From positions 1-64,000 of the forward strand of contig JACQVA010000022.1 in assembly GCA_016210005.1 (NCBI GenBank): DNA of 64,000 nucleotides, read 5' to 3'. Below, in pieces: positions 24,890 through 34,024 of this stretch. Position 1 is the stretch's first letter; every line of letters starts with the position of its first letter. A program made the position numbers and the translations under genes. The notes below the pieces were generated by a model. That model had not been told where the DNA came from. It did not search any database and was given only the letters and a program-made list of their open reading frames with translations. The stretch comes from Deltaproteobacteria bacterium (GTDB lineage: Bacteria > Desulfobacterota > Binatia > HRBIN30 > JACQVA1).

Positions 24890-24910
24890 CGCTCATCATG
24901 ATGATGAGCG
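24890..24910. promoter_or_regulatory. Perfect 21-bp palindrome between divergent genes
   Basis: CGCTCATCAT-G-ATGATGAGCG is a perfect inverted repeat with a one-base centre. It lies in the 165-bp gap between the divergent flippase-like and 266-residue genes, about 66 and 79 bp from the two starts. A dimeric regulator site is the natural reading. The loop is too short for an RNA hairpin without opening several pairs. Confidence 0.45.
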
Positions 24911-24988
24911 CGACGCAACGGAGGCCGCAAGCAACCTGGCCGAGATGCAACTTGCGCCGCCGCGGCTGGTGCGACACAGTGCCCAGCC

Positions 24989-25789
24989 ATGACAGACGAG
25001 CTTTCCGACCTACCGTTGTTCAGCGGCCCGCACATTCCGCGCGTGCGTTTCGAGAACGCGCTCGCTCGGCTCGACGTGCGGGCGGCGGTGGCGGACACCC
25101 CAGCGCAGTGGCGCGAGGCGGTGACCGCGATGGCCATGGCGCTGGGCACTGGCGGGCCGGCGCGCGCCGATCTCGAGGGCTTACGGCGTGCTTGGCGGCC
25201 GGGCTGGCCGCTGGTGATCGAGCGCACCTGGCAGCGGCTGGTGGGCTTGCGGCTCGACGCGCACAAGATTCCGCGCAGCCTGGACGGTGAACCGGCCGCC
25301 GCCTTCTTGCTGCGCGGCGGGGACGTTGCGCGTGCCGAGCTGTCGCTTCGTCGCCACCTCGCGCATCAACCGCACGACGCGCGCGCCTGGGAGTTGTTCG
25401 CCGACTTCGAGCCCGTACGCGGCGCCGCCCGCTGTGCCTTCCATGGCGGCCCGGTGCTGGAGGCGGCGGTGGCGGCGCTGCTCGATGCGATTGCCGAGGA
25501 CGAGTTGCCAACGCCACCGGGTCCATGGCTGCTCGCTTATGGCTGGTTCGCGCACAAACTCGATCTCGACGACATCGCTCGGGCCGTGAGCGCCGAGGGC
25601 GAAATCGCTGCCGTGCCACTGCCGGTGATCGGTGACGCCAAGGCGTTTGCCTGGTACCTACTCGACGCCGGCGGCCGCCCGCTCGGACACCAGTCGGTCG
25701 GTGTGATCGAGGCCCGCGCGCGCTTGCAACGCATCAGCCCCGCCGCCTTCCGCCGCTATTTGGCGAGAGTCGAGCGCAAGGGGCTGTAG
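24989..25789 (+). CDS. Hypothetical protein, 266 residues
   Basis: Starts MTDELSDLPLFSGPHIPRVR. I do not recognise it. It is mostly helical and Ala/Arg/Leu-rich. The middle section GGDVARAELSLRRHLAHQPHDARAWELFADF resembles a tetratricopeptide-like helix pair. The C-terminal YLLDAGGRPLGHQSVGVIEARARL looks like a small beta-containing segment. No signal peptide or membrane helix. Codon pattern (strong third-position GC) supports a real gene. Its neighbours give no function. Confidence 0.65.
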   Translation: MTDELSDLPLFSGPHIPRVRFENALARLDVRAAVADTPAQWREAVTAMAMALGTGGPARADLEGLRRAWRPGWPLVIERTWQRLVGLRLDAHKIPRSLDGEPAAAFLLRGGDVARAELSLRRHLAHQPHDARAWELFADFEPVRGAARCAFHGGPVLEAAVAALLDAIAEDELPTPPGPWLLAYGWFAHKLDLDDIARAVSAEGEIAAVPLPVIGDAKAFAWYLLDAGGRPLGHQSVGVIEARARLQRISPAAFRRYLARVERKGL

Positions 25790-25826
25790 TGATCCGGTCA
25801 GCGCGCGGCGACCGGCTGCGCTTATC

Positions 25827-26381
25827 TCAGGGACGAGAGAACGAACGGACAAAAAGCTGCTCGATCGCCGCCCTGCCGTTGTCGCGCAGGTAGCGCGTTC
25901 CGGTGCCGGCGAAGTGGGTCTGGCGAACCACCGGCGCCGGCGCCGCTTGCCACGCCGAACCGGTCCACTGCGACCAGGCATCTTGGTCTTGATCGAAAAC
26001 CAGCAACGACTTGTTGCACAGCTTGGCGAACTCGGCGCCCCAACCGGTGCCGCCCATCACCGTGCCGTCGTCCATGATCCGGCCCACGACAAAGATCTCC
26101 TGGGCGTTATTGACCTGGTGCCAGATGGTGCGCAGCACCTGCTTGATGTAGTCGGTGTCGGGGTAGTGGCGGTGCAGCAGCTTCGAGACGTACGCCAGGC
26201 TGACGTCCCCCTGGCGTAGCTCGGCGTGACTCAACGTGCGCACTCCGCGGGTGCGCTCGATCTGGTGCCCATCGAAGGTGAAATTCACTTCCTCGATGCC
26301 ATAACGTTCGGCAGCCAAGCCAAAGGCCGCTTCCGCGCCCTTGAGGCCACCGCTGTACAACACGCAGTCGTTCGGATTCAT
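25827..26381 (-). CDS. Rossmann-like (SLOG-type) conserved protein
   Basis: A 184-residue protein. The start NDCVLYSGGLKGAEAAFG fits a nucleotide-binding loop, and later GRIMDDGTVMGGTGWGAEFA and HFAGTGTRYLRDNG resemble the glycine motifs of the SLOG/LOG-like superfamily, which binds nucleotides or nucleotide-derived ligands. LLVFDQDQDAWSQW between them matches the strand-loop where such proteins carry polar residues. Function unknown. The ribosome site AAGGAAGG supports ATG 26381. It lies 60 bp upstream of the CoA-transferase on the same strand, but a relation is not evident. Confidence 0.55.
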   Translation of the reverse strand: MNPNDCVLYSGGLKGAEAAFGLAAERYGIEEVNFTFDGHQIERTRGVRTLSHAELRQGDVSLAYVSKLLHRHYPDTDYIKQVLRTIWHQVNNAQEIFVVGRIMDDGTVMGGTGWGAEFAKLCNKSLLVFDQDQDAWSQWTGSAWQAAPAPVVRQTHFAGTGTRYLRDNGRAAIEQLFVRSFSRP

Positions 26382-26441
26382 TGGTTTGACGTCCTTCCTT
26401 ATCAGCGTCCGCTCTTGCCTGCTGGTGAACGGGCGCGGCTG

Positions 26442-27665
26442 CTAGCCGATCGCGCCTTTCTCTTTGAGGCGGGCGATATCGTCCCAATTGTAGCCGTGCT
26501 CAAGCAGCACGTCTTCGGTGTGTTCGCCCAGCTCCGGCGCGGTGCGGCGGATGGTTGGGGGAGTGGCGCTGAACTCGATCGGACTACGCACCAGCTCGAT
26601 CTCGTCACCGCTGCGGTGCGGGAGTTTCTCGAACGCCCCGATGGCGCGCGCCTGCGGATCACGCACGACCTCGGCGATGGTTTGCACCGGCCCCCACACT
26701 AGCTCGTAGCGGTCGAAACGATCGGCCCACTGCGCCAGCGGGCGGGTGGCGAAAACCTCGTCGAGCAAGGCAATCAACTCCAGGCAGTGCTGCACCCGGC
26801 TCATGATGTCGGCAAAACGCGCGTCGGTGAGCAGATCGGTGCGCTCGATGGCTTGGCAAAAGCGCGGCCAGTAGCGATCGGGCTGCAGCATGACCAGGTG
26901 AAACCATTTACCGTCTTTGGCCTTGTAGTGATTCCAGAGCGGGTTCGGCACGGCCCGGCCCAGCGGCGGGTTTGGGCCGACGCCGGTCACCAGACAGGTC
27001 TCTATGTCGGTGGCCATCATCCACAAACCGGCATGAAACAGCGAGAGCTGGATCTCCTGCCCCTCGCCGGTACGCTCGCGGTGGTAAAGCGCGGCGCAGA
27101 CGGCGCCCGCCAACGACAGCGCGGCCAAGTGATCACCCATGGCCGGCCGCTGCGACGGTGGCGGCCCTTCGGGCTCGCCGAGGCACGCCATCGCGCCCGC
27201 GCGCGCCCAGAAGGCGGCGTAGTCGAAGGCGGCGCGGTCCTTCTCCGGGCCGGTGGTGCCGTAACCCGTCAGCAATGCATAGATCAGGCGTGGGTTGTCG
27301 GCGCGCACCTCAGCGGCCCCCAGCCCCGCACGCTGCAGCGCCGCGGGCCGCATGTTGGTGACGAAAACATCGGCGCGGTGCAGCAGCCGGCGCGCAACGG
27401 CACAGCCTTCGGGGGTATGAAGGTCGACGCTCACGCTGCGTTTGTTGCGATTGTCCAACTCGAAGGCCGGGTGCACCGGCAGGGCGAGAGCGATGCCCAT
27501 CGCCATCAAGCCGCGCACCGGATCGCCGCCCACGGGGTTCTCGAGCTTGATCACGTCCGCACCCCAATCGCCCAGCACGGCAGCCGTGGCCGGGCCGGCC
27601 ACCCACATGCCGAGCTCGACGACCTTGATGCCCTTCAACATCCCTGGATTGTGGTTCGCCTGCAT
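26442..27665 (-). CDS. CaiB/BaiF family (class III) CoA-transferase
   Basis: Transfers CoA between acyl-CoA and a free acid. It opens with LKGIKVVELGMWVAGPATAA, followed by GADVIKLENPVGGDPVRG. FDYAAFWARAGAM carries the position of the catalytic Asp, and QRPAMGDHLAALSLAGAVCA is the second conserved block. About 407 residues is normal. Starts at ATG 27665 or ATG 27641 are more plausible than 27701. The neighbouring thiolase gene is on the same strand 120 bp upstream, so both probably serve an acyl-CoA pathway such as lipid, sterol or aromatic acid catabolism. Confidence 0.88.
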   Translation of the reverse strand: MQANHNPGMLKGIKVVELGMWVAGPATAAVLGDWGADVIKLENPVGGDPVRGLMAMGIALALPVHPAFELDNRNKRSVSVDLHTPEGCAVARRLLHRADVFVTNMRPAALQRAGLGAAEVRADNPRLIYALLTGYGTTGPEKDRAAFDYAAFWARAGAMACLGEPEGPPPSQRPAMGDHLAALSLAGAVCAALYHRERTGEGQEIQLSLFHAGLWMMATDIETCLVTGVGPNPPLGRAVPNPLWNHYKAKDGKWFHLVMLQPDRYWPRFCQAIERTDLLTDARFADIMSRVQHCLELIALLDEVFATRPLAQWADRFDRYELVWGPVQTIAEVVRDPQARAIGAFEKLPHRSGDEIELVRSPIEFSATPPTIRRTAPELGEHTEDVLLEHGYNWDDIARLKEKGAIG

Positions 27666-27785
27666 CGGCCGATCCTGACCCAAGACGCGAGCAATAGTCA
27701 ACGGCTACTGCCTTGCTGCGTCTCCGAGCGCGTTCCGGTGAACTCGGCCGTGCCTTCCGCTGGTGCAGAAGGACACTGAGGCGCG

Positions 27786-28964
27786 CTACTTGACGCCGAC
27801 AACCGAGACGAAGCTGACGCAGCGACCCGGGGCACCGCCGAGGTTGTGCGTCATGCCTAGCTGCGGGCTCTTGATCTGGCGCGCGCCGGCTTCACCGCGC
27901 AGCTGCAGCCACATTTCGTACATCATGCGCAGTCCGCTGGCGCCAATCGGGTGCCCGAAGCTCTTCAGACCGCCGTCGGGATTGACCGGCTGCGGCCCAT
28001 CACCGTCGAAGCGTCCGTCGAGCACGTCGCGCCAAGCCTGACCACGCGGCGAGAACCCCATGTCCTCCATCAGCACCAGCTCGGTGGGGGTGAAGCAGTC
28101 ATGGACCTCGGCCATGCTAATCTCCTCGCGCGGGTCGCTTACGCCGGCCTGTTTGTAAGCGTCTTGCGCGCTGGCGACCACCTCGGGGAAGGTGGTGAAA
28201 TCGTAGTCCTGGCTGTAGTAGCCGTGGGCCGGGCCAGCGGCGAAGGAGAGCGCTTTGATGAAGATCGGGTTCTGCGAGTACTTGTGAGCATCCTCGGCGC
28301 GACAGAGAACGGCTGCGGCCGCGCCGTCGCTGACACCCGAGCAGTCGAAAATACCGAGCATGCCGGCAACCGCCGGCGACTTGCAGATGGTCTCGATCGG
28401 CACTTCCTTGCGGAACTGCGCCTTCGGGTTCTTCGCCCCGTTCTTGTGGTTCTTCCAGGCAATGCGGGCCAGCACCTGCTTCAACTGATCCTCATCGACA
28501 CCGAACTTCTTGGCGTAAGCCGGGGCGAGCAGCGCGAACGTGGCCGGTGCCGTCATGTTCGAGCGCGTGCCGTCGTTCGGCGGACTGCTCGAAACCAGCC
28601 CGGAGTAGCCGGAGTCTTTCAGCTTCTCGACCCCGATGGCCATCACCAGATCGTACGCGCCGCTGGCAACGGCGTAGGCGGCGTTACGAATCGCTTCGCT
28701 GCCGGTCGCGCACATGTTCTCCAGCCGGGTTACCGGCTTGTACGGAATCTTGAGTGCTTCGGAGAGCATGAGGCCCGAGACGCCGCTGCCCATCGTGCCG
28801 AGCCAGTAAGCGTCCACCTGCGCGGCCTCGACGCCGGCAGAGCGGTAAGCCTCTTGGGCGGCGTCGATCAGCAAGTCCTCGGGACCCTTGTCCCAGTGCT
28901 CGCCGAACGCGGTGCACCCCATACCAACGATAGCGACGCGATCCTTAATACCGTTGCTAGCCAT
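27786..28964 (-). CDS. Thiolase / lipid-transfer protein (SCP-x thiolase type)
   Basis: A 392-residue thiolase-fold enzyme. The nucleophile Cys85 lies in ENMCATGSEA. The active-site His is in GGLKSFGHPIGASGLRM, and the C-terminal motif THNLGGAPGRCVSFVSVVG is that of SCP-2-associated and archaeal-type thiolases in which the second Cys region is altered. Such enzymes cleave 3-ketoacyl-CoA or act in retro-aldol steps of sterol side-chain breakdown. A ribosome site AGGAG precedes ATG 28964. Confidence 0.87.
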   Translation of the reverse strand: MASNGIKDRVAIVGMGCTAFGEHWDKGPEDLLIDAAQEAYRSAGVEAAQVDAYWLGTMGSGVSGLMLSEALKIPYKPVTRLENMCATGSEAIRNAAYAVASGAYDLVMAIGVEKLKDSGYSGLVSSSPPNDGTRSNMTAPATFALLAPAYAKKFGVDEDQLKQVLARIAWKNHKNGAKNPKAQFRKEVPIETICKSPAVAGMLGIFDCSGVSDGAAAAVLCRAEDAHKYSQNPIFIKALSFAAGPAHGYYSQDYDFTTFPEVVASAQDAYKQAGVSDPREEISMAEVHDCFTPTELVLMEDMGFSPRGQAWRDVLDGRFDGDGPQPVNPDGGLKSFGHPIGASGLRMMYEMWLQLRGEAGARQIKSPQLGMTHNLGGAPGRCVSFVSVVGVK

Positions 28965-29293
28965 GGTGGTCTCCTACTTGCGCAGCAAGCCGGAGTCAAT
29001 TCGCGTAGCGGTCGATTCCCGTGGCGCCGGCGCGATGCGGTGACAATAATGGCCCTGCGGGGCGCGCTCTCGGGCGTTTTGTCTTGGCCCCCCGGTGAGC
29101 TGAGTCCGACGTTGTCCGACATTGCCGAGGCGGCGATTGCGGTGGGTCTTGCCGATCGCACCGAGATCGACGGGCTGCGGCTCGCTGGACTCACCGCGGG
29201 CACGAGAGAGAGCGGCGCCAGCGGCTGGGATCTTGGGCGCTTTGGGGCAGCAGCAGGAAGATGCGGAAGTGGGCTATTTGCCTGAAAACAAAG
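28965..29293. other. 330-bp gap without a supported gene
   Basis: Upstream region of the thiolase and downstream of the tRNA. Both strands have open frames but none with family resemblance, a ribosome site or convincing composition. A TTGACT element about 30 bp before the thiolase gene on the minus strand could be part of its promoter. Nothing else is evident. Confidence 0.5.
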
Positions 29294-29381
29294 CGGAGAG
29301 GGGGGGATTCGAACCCCCGGACCCACAAGGGGTCACACGATTTCGAGTCGTGCCGTTTCAACCGGGCTCACGCACCTCTCC
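29294..29381 (-). tRNA. tRNA-Ser (anticodon CGA)
   Basis: Minus-strand 88-nt gene. The acceptor stem GGAGAGG pairs with CCTCTCC, with discriminator G. The anticodon stem-loop is ACGACTCGAAATCGT with anticodon CGA. A long variable arm (GACCCCTTGTGGGTC) marks a class II tRNA, and the T arm is CGGGGGTTCGAATCCCCC. CCA is not encoded. It lies 11 bp downstream of tadA on the same strand, a frequently seen tRNA-Ser/tadA adjacency. Confidence 0.95.
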
Positions 29382-29392
29382 AACTCAGGCTT

Positions 29393-30185
<793 letters not shown>

Positions 30186-30188
30186 TTC

Positions 30189-30716
30189 CTAACCGGGTTG
30201 CTGGCGGCCGCGCAGCCGGTTGAGGCGGTCGAGGTAGAGGCGCAGCGCCTCGATGCCGTCCGGACAAAACGCTTCACGTTGTGTGAGTTCGATGACCGCG
30301 TCGAGATCCATCCATTCCCCGTGTTCGACCTCGCTCGCCTGCAGGCACAGTGGGCCATCGTACATTGCGGTGTAGACGGCGCCGTTAACGTGGTTGCCGC
30401 TGTCGTTGAACTGGAAGGTCAGCACGCGGCGCAGCGACACGCCACGTACTCCCGCCTCCTCGCTCAGCTCGCGCTGCGCCGCACCATCGTAGTCCTCGCC
30501 GGCGGCGACCACGCCCCCGAAGGCCACGTCGAAGCAGCCGGGATAAATGTCCTTGCCGGCCGTTCGCCGGTGTACGAACAGCTGGCTCTGCTGATTGAAC
30601 AGGAGGATGTAACAGCTGCGATGGCGCAACTGCTGCGCCCGCATCTGCCTGCGGGTGGCTTGGCCGATGACCTGGTCGTGCTCGTCGACGACGTCGACAA
30701 CCTCCTCCGCAGCCAT
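30189..30716 (-). CDS. Nudix hydrolase (IDI/YfcD-like)
   Basis: A 175-residue hydrolase with the complete Nudix box GGVVAAGEDYDGAAQRELSEEAGV (positions about 67-90), containing the metal-binding REXXEE. The lead-in DEHDQVIGQATRRQMRAQQL and HRSCYILLFN, and YPGCFDVAFGG, resemble the isopentenyl-diphosphate-isomerase-like or YfcD subgroup, whose true substrate is unclear. Ends 3 bp from the convergent small gene and starts 12 bp after the transglutaminase-like gene on the same strand. Confidence 0.87.
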   Translation of the reverse strand: MAAEEVVDVVDEHDQVIGQATRRQMRAQQLRHRSCYILLFNQQSQLFVHRRTAGKDIYPGCFDVAFGGVVAAGEDYDGAAQRELSEEAGVRGVSLRRVLTFQFNDSGNHVNGAVYTAMYDGPLCLQASEVEHGEWMDLDAVIELTQREAFCPDGIEALRLYLDRLNRLRGRQQPG

Positions 30717-30728
30717 CGCGACGCCGGC

Positions 30729-31343
30729 TCAACCCGCTTCGCCTTCGCGGCGCATCTCCGCCGTCAACTCCTGCAACCAGCCGCTGAGTGATTCCAGGAA
30801 TTGCTTGCGCAGCTGCCGCTGCCGCGGCGTCAGCTTGGAGAGCATTTCCTCTTTGGCGCGACCGGGGTCGCCTTCGACAACGAATTCCTCGTCCACCACC
30901 ACGCTCAGCAGCATCGGCCGGCGGCCGTCCCACTGCTCGGTGACCGGGAAGCCGAAGTCGCGCAAGCCGCGTTCCCAGGTGGCATCGATTTCCACCCACT
31001 GGCCATCCACCTGAATCTGAAGATAGTCGTGCAGATCAACGATCTCGTTCTTCAACAACAGCGCCTGCATTGGTTCCGGGAACGGCAGCGGCGACTCGTT
31101 GAAGCGATGGCGGCAGATCATGTTGCGCACCCGCAGGCCCAGCAGGCGCAGGAGCTCGCCGAGCAGGTAGTGCTTACCGGAGCAGGAGCCGGCGCGCCGG
31201 CGCAACACTTCGGCGGGGTCGCGGCTGGCGGGATAGACGTAGGGGATGTCGCGCACGGTCTCGAACAACGCGATGCGCGCCGCCAGCGGATCGCGCCCGG
31301 CGGTCCACTCAGCGAAGGCCGCGCGTATGATCTCCTGATTCAT
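30729..31343 (-). CDS. Transglutaminase-like cysteine protease-fold protein
   Basis: A 204-residue cytoplasmic protein with an intact triad: Cys54 in RRAGSCSGKHYLLGELLRLLG, His105 in DLHDYLQ and Asp120 in EIDATWERGL. That order and spacing are those of the transglutaminase/arylamine superfamily. The C-terminal 60 residues are a charged helix. Substrate unknown. Followed at 12 bp by the Nudix gene, so the two are probably co-transcribed. Confidence 0.8.
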   Translation of the reverse strand: MNQEIIRAAFAEWTAGRDPLAARIALFETVRDIPYVYPASRDPAEVLRRRAGSCSGKHYLLGELLRLLGLRVRNMICRHRFNESPLPFPEPMQALLLKNEIVDLHDYLQIQVDGQWVEIDATWERGLRDFGFPVTEQWDGRRPMLLSVVVDEEFVVEGDPGRAKEEMLSKLTPRQRQLRKQFLESLSGWLQELTAEMRREGEAG

Positions 31344-31553
31344 CAGTAATGTGCTCCACAGACCTGAGCTGTCTTGGCAAACTCTCAGCGAACTCTCGAC
31401 ACGATGCCGTTGCTTGGGAGGGGGTTAGATCAACCTGGTTTCCGGCGAGATCAATTTCTTACCTGGCTTTACCTGCGGAAGCCACTGCCGCCATCTCGGG
31501 CTGCGATCGAGCCGTACCTTACTGCCAGAGCCCGGCCGCCGTCAAATTGCATC

Positions 31554-32276
31554 TCATGCCCGCGCGCCATCCGCCCGCCGGCGAACGGCGAAGCGCGCGG
31601 CTTCCTCCGGCGTGTTGACGTTGCGGAACGACTCCGCCGCGCCCGCCACCGCGCGCATCTCGGCCTCGGCGATAAACTCGACTCGCAGCTGAGGCAAGAA
31701 CTCGCGGATAGCCCTGGCGCCCCGTTCAATCGCCCGCGCAATCGCGGCTCGCAAGCGGGTCGCGTACAACGCATGCAAGGGCTCGATGTCACCCTCCCAC
31801 TCGGGAATCACCGCATCTTGACCGTGCAGTCGCGAGACCAGATACACCATCGGCTCCACCCGCAGGAAGGGCATGTCACAGGCAACCACGAAGGCGTAGG
31901 GATAGCGGATGCGGCCCAACCCCGCATGCAGACCGCCTAAGGGACCGAGCCCCGGAAGCTCGTCGCTAGTCACTTCGACGGCGAACTCGCGATAGCGCTC
32001 GGGGTGATTGCTGACCACCACCACCTGAGGAAAGCAGCGTTGCAGCAACCCCAATGTCCGCTCGAATACGAACTGGCCGTCGACAGTGAGAAAGGCTTTG
32101 TCTTCGCCGCCCATGCGACTGTTCTTGCCGCCGGCGAGGATGATCGCCCCAACCTCCTCGCTCAGATAGCTGGGGCCGGCAACGCCACGCCGGCCGCTCG
32201 GCACTGCGGCTTCTGACTCGGATCTCTGGATAGACACGCCGGGTACCGCTAGTCGGGCGGAGGATAAGAGCCGCAC
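31554..32276 (-). CDS. mobA: Molybdenum cofactor guanylyltransferase
   Basis: Adds GMP to molybdopterin to make MGD. Signature AIILAGGKNSRMGGEDKAFL, then GLGPLGGLHAGL and VVACDMPFL with the catalytic metal Asp, and a C-terminal FRNVNTPEEAARF, the usual last block. The first 40 residues up to SEEVGAII are not conserved, so the true start may lie downstream of GTG 32276 (for example GTG 32204). Needed by molybdoenzymes elsewhere: the ActB subunit in this window is a molybdopterin-fold protein that usually lacks the cofactor. Confidence 0.88.
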   Translation of the reverse strand: MRLLSSARLAVPGVSIQRSESEAAVPSGRRGVAGPSYLSEEVGAIILAGGKNSRMGGEDKAFLTVDGQFVFERTLGLLQRCFPQVVVVSNHPERYREFAVEVTSDELPGLGPLGGLHAGLGRIRYPYAFVVACDMPFLRVEPMVYLVSRLHGQDAVIPEWEGDIEPLHALYATRLRAAIARAIERGARAIREFLPQLRVEFIAEAEMRAVAGAAESFRNVNTPEEAARFAVRRRADGARA

Positions 32277-32450
32277 GCGAGTCAGTCAACCCTCGACAAC
32301 TGGCGCCAAGCGACCGGCGACCTTGACGTTCGCGGGCGAGATCTTGTACGGTCCGAAAGCGCGCGCCAACCGCAGCCTCAACCGATGAGCCAGACTCGAC
32401 TGCGCCCTGCCCGCCCCGCGTGCGCCAAGGCCACGGCCATGATCGCCGGC

Positions 32451-32759
32451 CTAGTGCTCCGCCAGTTGACTCATTTGCCCCATCGCCGCCGCGTTCGGTG
32501 GCGGTGGGCAGCTCAGCAACAACTGCGGCGACAGCTGCTTGCGAATACGGCCGGCCGACCACCCGAAGTGCCGGCAGATCGACTCGAAACTGAACGGGTG
32601 ATCGTCGCCTTCGGCCAGGAAGTAGCGCTGCGCCCGATCACGTTCCATCGGGTCGCGATGCTCGAGATCCCAGAAGGCGGATTGCATAACCGCCAGTAGC
32701 AAGCGTTCTTCCGGGGTGGTCACGTGATGCTTGGTTTCAACATCCGTTCCGAAGCGCAT
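32451..32759 (-). CDS. Conserved hypothetical protein, 102 residues
   Basis: Contains TTPEERLLLAVMQSAFWDLE, then RAQRYFLAEGDDHPFSFESI and CRHFGWSAGRIRKQL. This layout (TPEERLLLAV...PFSFExIC...LGxxxxxxR) recurs in short cytoplasmic proteins of proteobacteria of unknown function. The C-terminal part looks like a helix-turn-helix-type helical pair. ATG 32759 has TAAGGCG upstream. Divergent from the MFS gene with a 44-bp shared regulatory gap. Confidence 0.7.
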   Translation of the reverse strand: MRFGTDVETKHHVTTPEERLLLAVMQSAFWDLEHRDPMERDRAQRYFLAEGDDHPFSFESICRHFGWSAGRIRKQLSPQLLLSCPPPPNAAAMGQMSQLAEH

Positions 32760-32803
32760 GGTCCGACGCCTTACCACCAAAAATTAGCCGGAGCAATAAA
32801 ATA

Positions 32804-34018
32804 ATGAAGCCATCTGCGCGGCCTTCCGCCCCGGCTTCCTCCCGCCCCTTGGGCCTCGAACCAACGGTCGTCGTTCTGGGGCTGGCGAGCCTGCTCAATG
32901 ATACCAGCAGCGAGATCATCTACCCGTTGCTACCGGCCTTCCTCAGTTCGGTGCTGGGGGCGGGGCCGGCCTTTATCGGGCTCATCGAAGGCGTAGCCGA
33001 GTCCACCGCCAGCCTACTCAAGCTGTTCTCCGGTTGGCTGTCGGACCGCTGGCAGCGGCGCAAGCCTTTGGTGGTCAGCGGCTACGGGGTGGCGGCCGCG
33101 GTGCGGCCGCTGATCGCGTTGAGCACGCATCCCTGGCACGTACTGGTGATCCGCTTTCTCGATCGTACCGGCAAGGGTATTCGCACGGCCCCGCGCGATG
33201 CCCTGCTGGCCGACGCCAGCTCGCCGGCCGATCTCGGCCGCTCGTTCGGTTTCCATCGCGGCATGGACCACGCCGGGGCGGTTCTCGGCCCGCTGCTGGC
33301 ATGGGCGCTGTTGTGGTTCTTGGGTGGCAATTACCGCGCGGTGTTCGCGCTGGCAGCCCTTCCGGCACTGGCTGCCGTAGTCGTCTTGGCGGTAGCGGTG
33401 AGCGAGCCGAGATCACACGCACCCCGTGCACCGGTGACGCTGCGGTTCACCGACCTGGGGCCGGAATTTCTGCGCTATCTGGGCGTCGTCCTCATCTTCA
33501 CTTTGGGTAACTCCAGTGATGCTTTCCTACTCCTGCGCGCGCAGCAACTGGGCGTACCGCTAGGGCAGCTGCCGCTGCTGTGGGCCGCCTTGCACGCGGT
33601 TAAGACCGCCAGCAGTGTTCCGGGCGGTACGTTGTCGGACCGTATCGGTCGCCGCCGCGTGATCGGGCTGGGGTGGCTGCTGTATGCCGGCGTCTATGCC
33701 GGCTTCAGCGCCGCCGAGGGACCAGTGGCGGCATGGCTGCTGTTTTGCGTCTACGGGTTATTCTTCGGTCTGACGGAAGGAGCCGAGCGCGCCTTGGTAG
33801 CCGATTTCGTCGCCCCTGAGCATCGCGGCGCCGCCTACGGCCTCTACAACCTCGCCGTCGGCATCGCGGCTCTGCCCGCGAGTTTGCTCATGGGTGGGCT
33901 GTGGTCGTTGGCGGGCGCCCCGGCCGCCTTTGGCTTCGGTGCGCTGATGGCGTTGCTCGCCGCCGTCTTGCTGCGGGGCGCGCCGCTCCCGGTCGGCGAG
34001 CAGCGCCGCTCGCGTTAG
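32804..34018 (+). CDS. MFS transporter
   Basis: A 404-residue major facilitator protein with about twelve helices. LASLLNDTSSEIIYPLLPAF opens helix 1, GWLSDRWQRRKPLVVSGYG is the loop 2-3 motif, and RFLDRTGKGIRTAPRDALLA is diagnostic of a bacterial subgroup often annotated as multidrug or sugar-phosphate-like carriers. GTLSDRIGRRRVIGLGWLL repeats the loop motif in the second half. Substrate unknown. Ends 6 bp from the convergent ABC permease gene. Confidence 0.85.
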   Translation: MKPSARPSAPASSRPLGLEPTVVVLGLASLLNDTSSEIIYPLLPAFLSSVLGAGPAFIGLIEGVAESTASLLKLFSGWLSDRWQRRKPLVVSGYGVAAAVRPLIALSTHPWHVLVIRFLDRTGKGIRTAPRDALLADASSPADLGRSFGFHRGMDHAGAVLGPLLAWALLWFLGGNYRAVFALAALPALAAVVVLAVAVSEPRSHAPRAPVTLRFTDLGPEFLRYLGVVLIFTLGNSSDAFLLLRAQQLGVPLGQLPLLWAALHAVKTASSVPGGTLSDRIGRRRVIGLGWLLYAGVYAGFSAAEGPVAAWLLFCVYGLFFGLTEGAERALVADFVAPEHRGAAYGLYNLAVGIAALPASLLMGGLWSLAGAPAAFGFGALMALLAAVLLRGAPLPVGEQRRSR

Positions 34019-34024
34019 CACCAC

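Noticed and set aside
25794-25815. CCGGTC-N10-GACCGG as a bidirectional terminator between convergent genes
   Set aside because: Six-bp stem with a large loop and no T-run on either strand; too weak to call.
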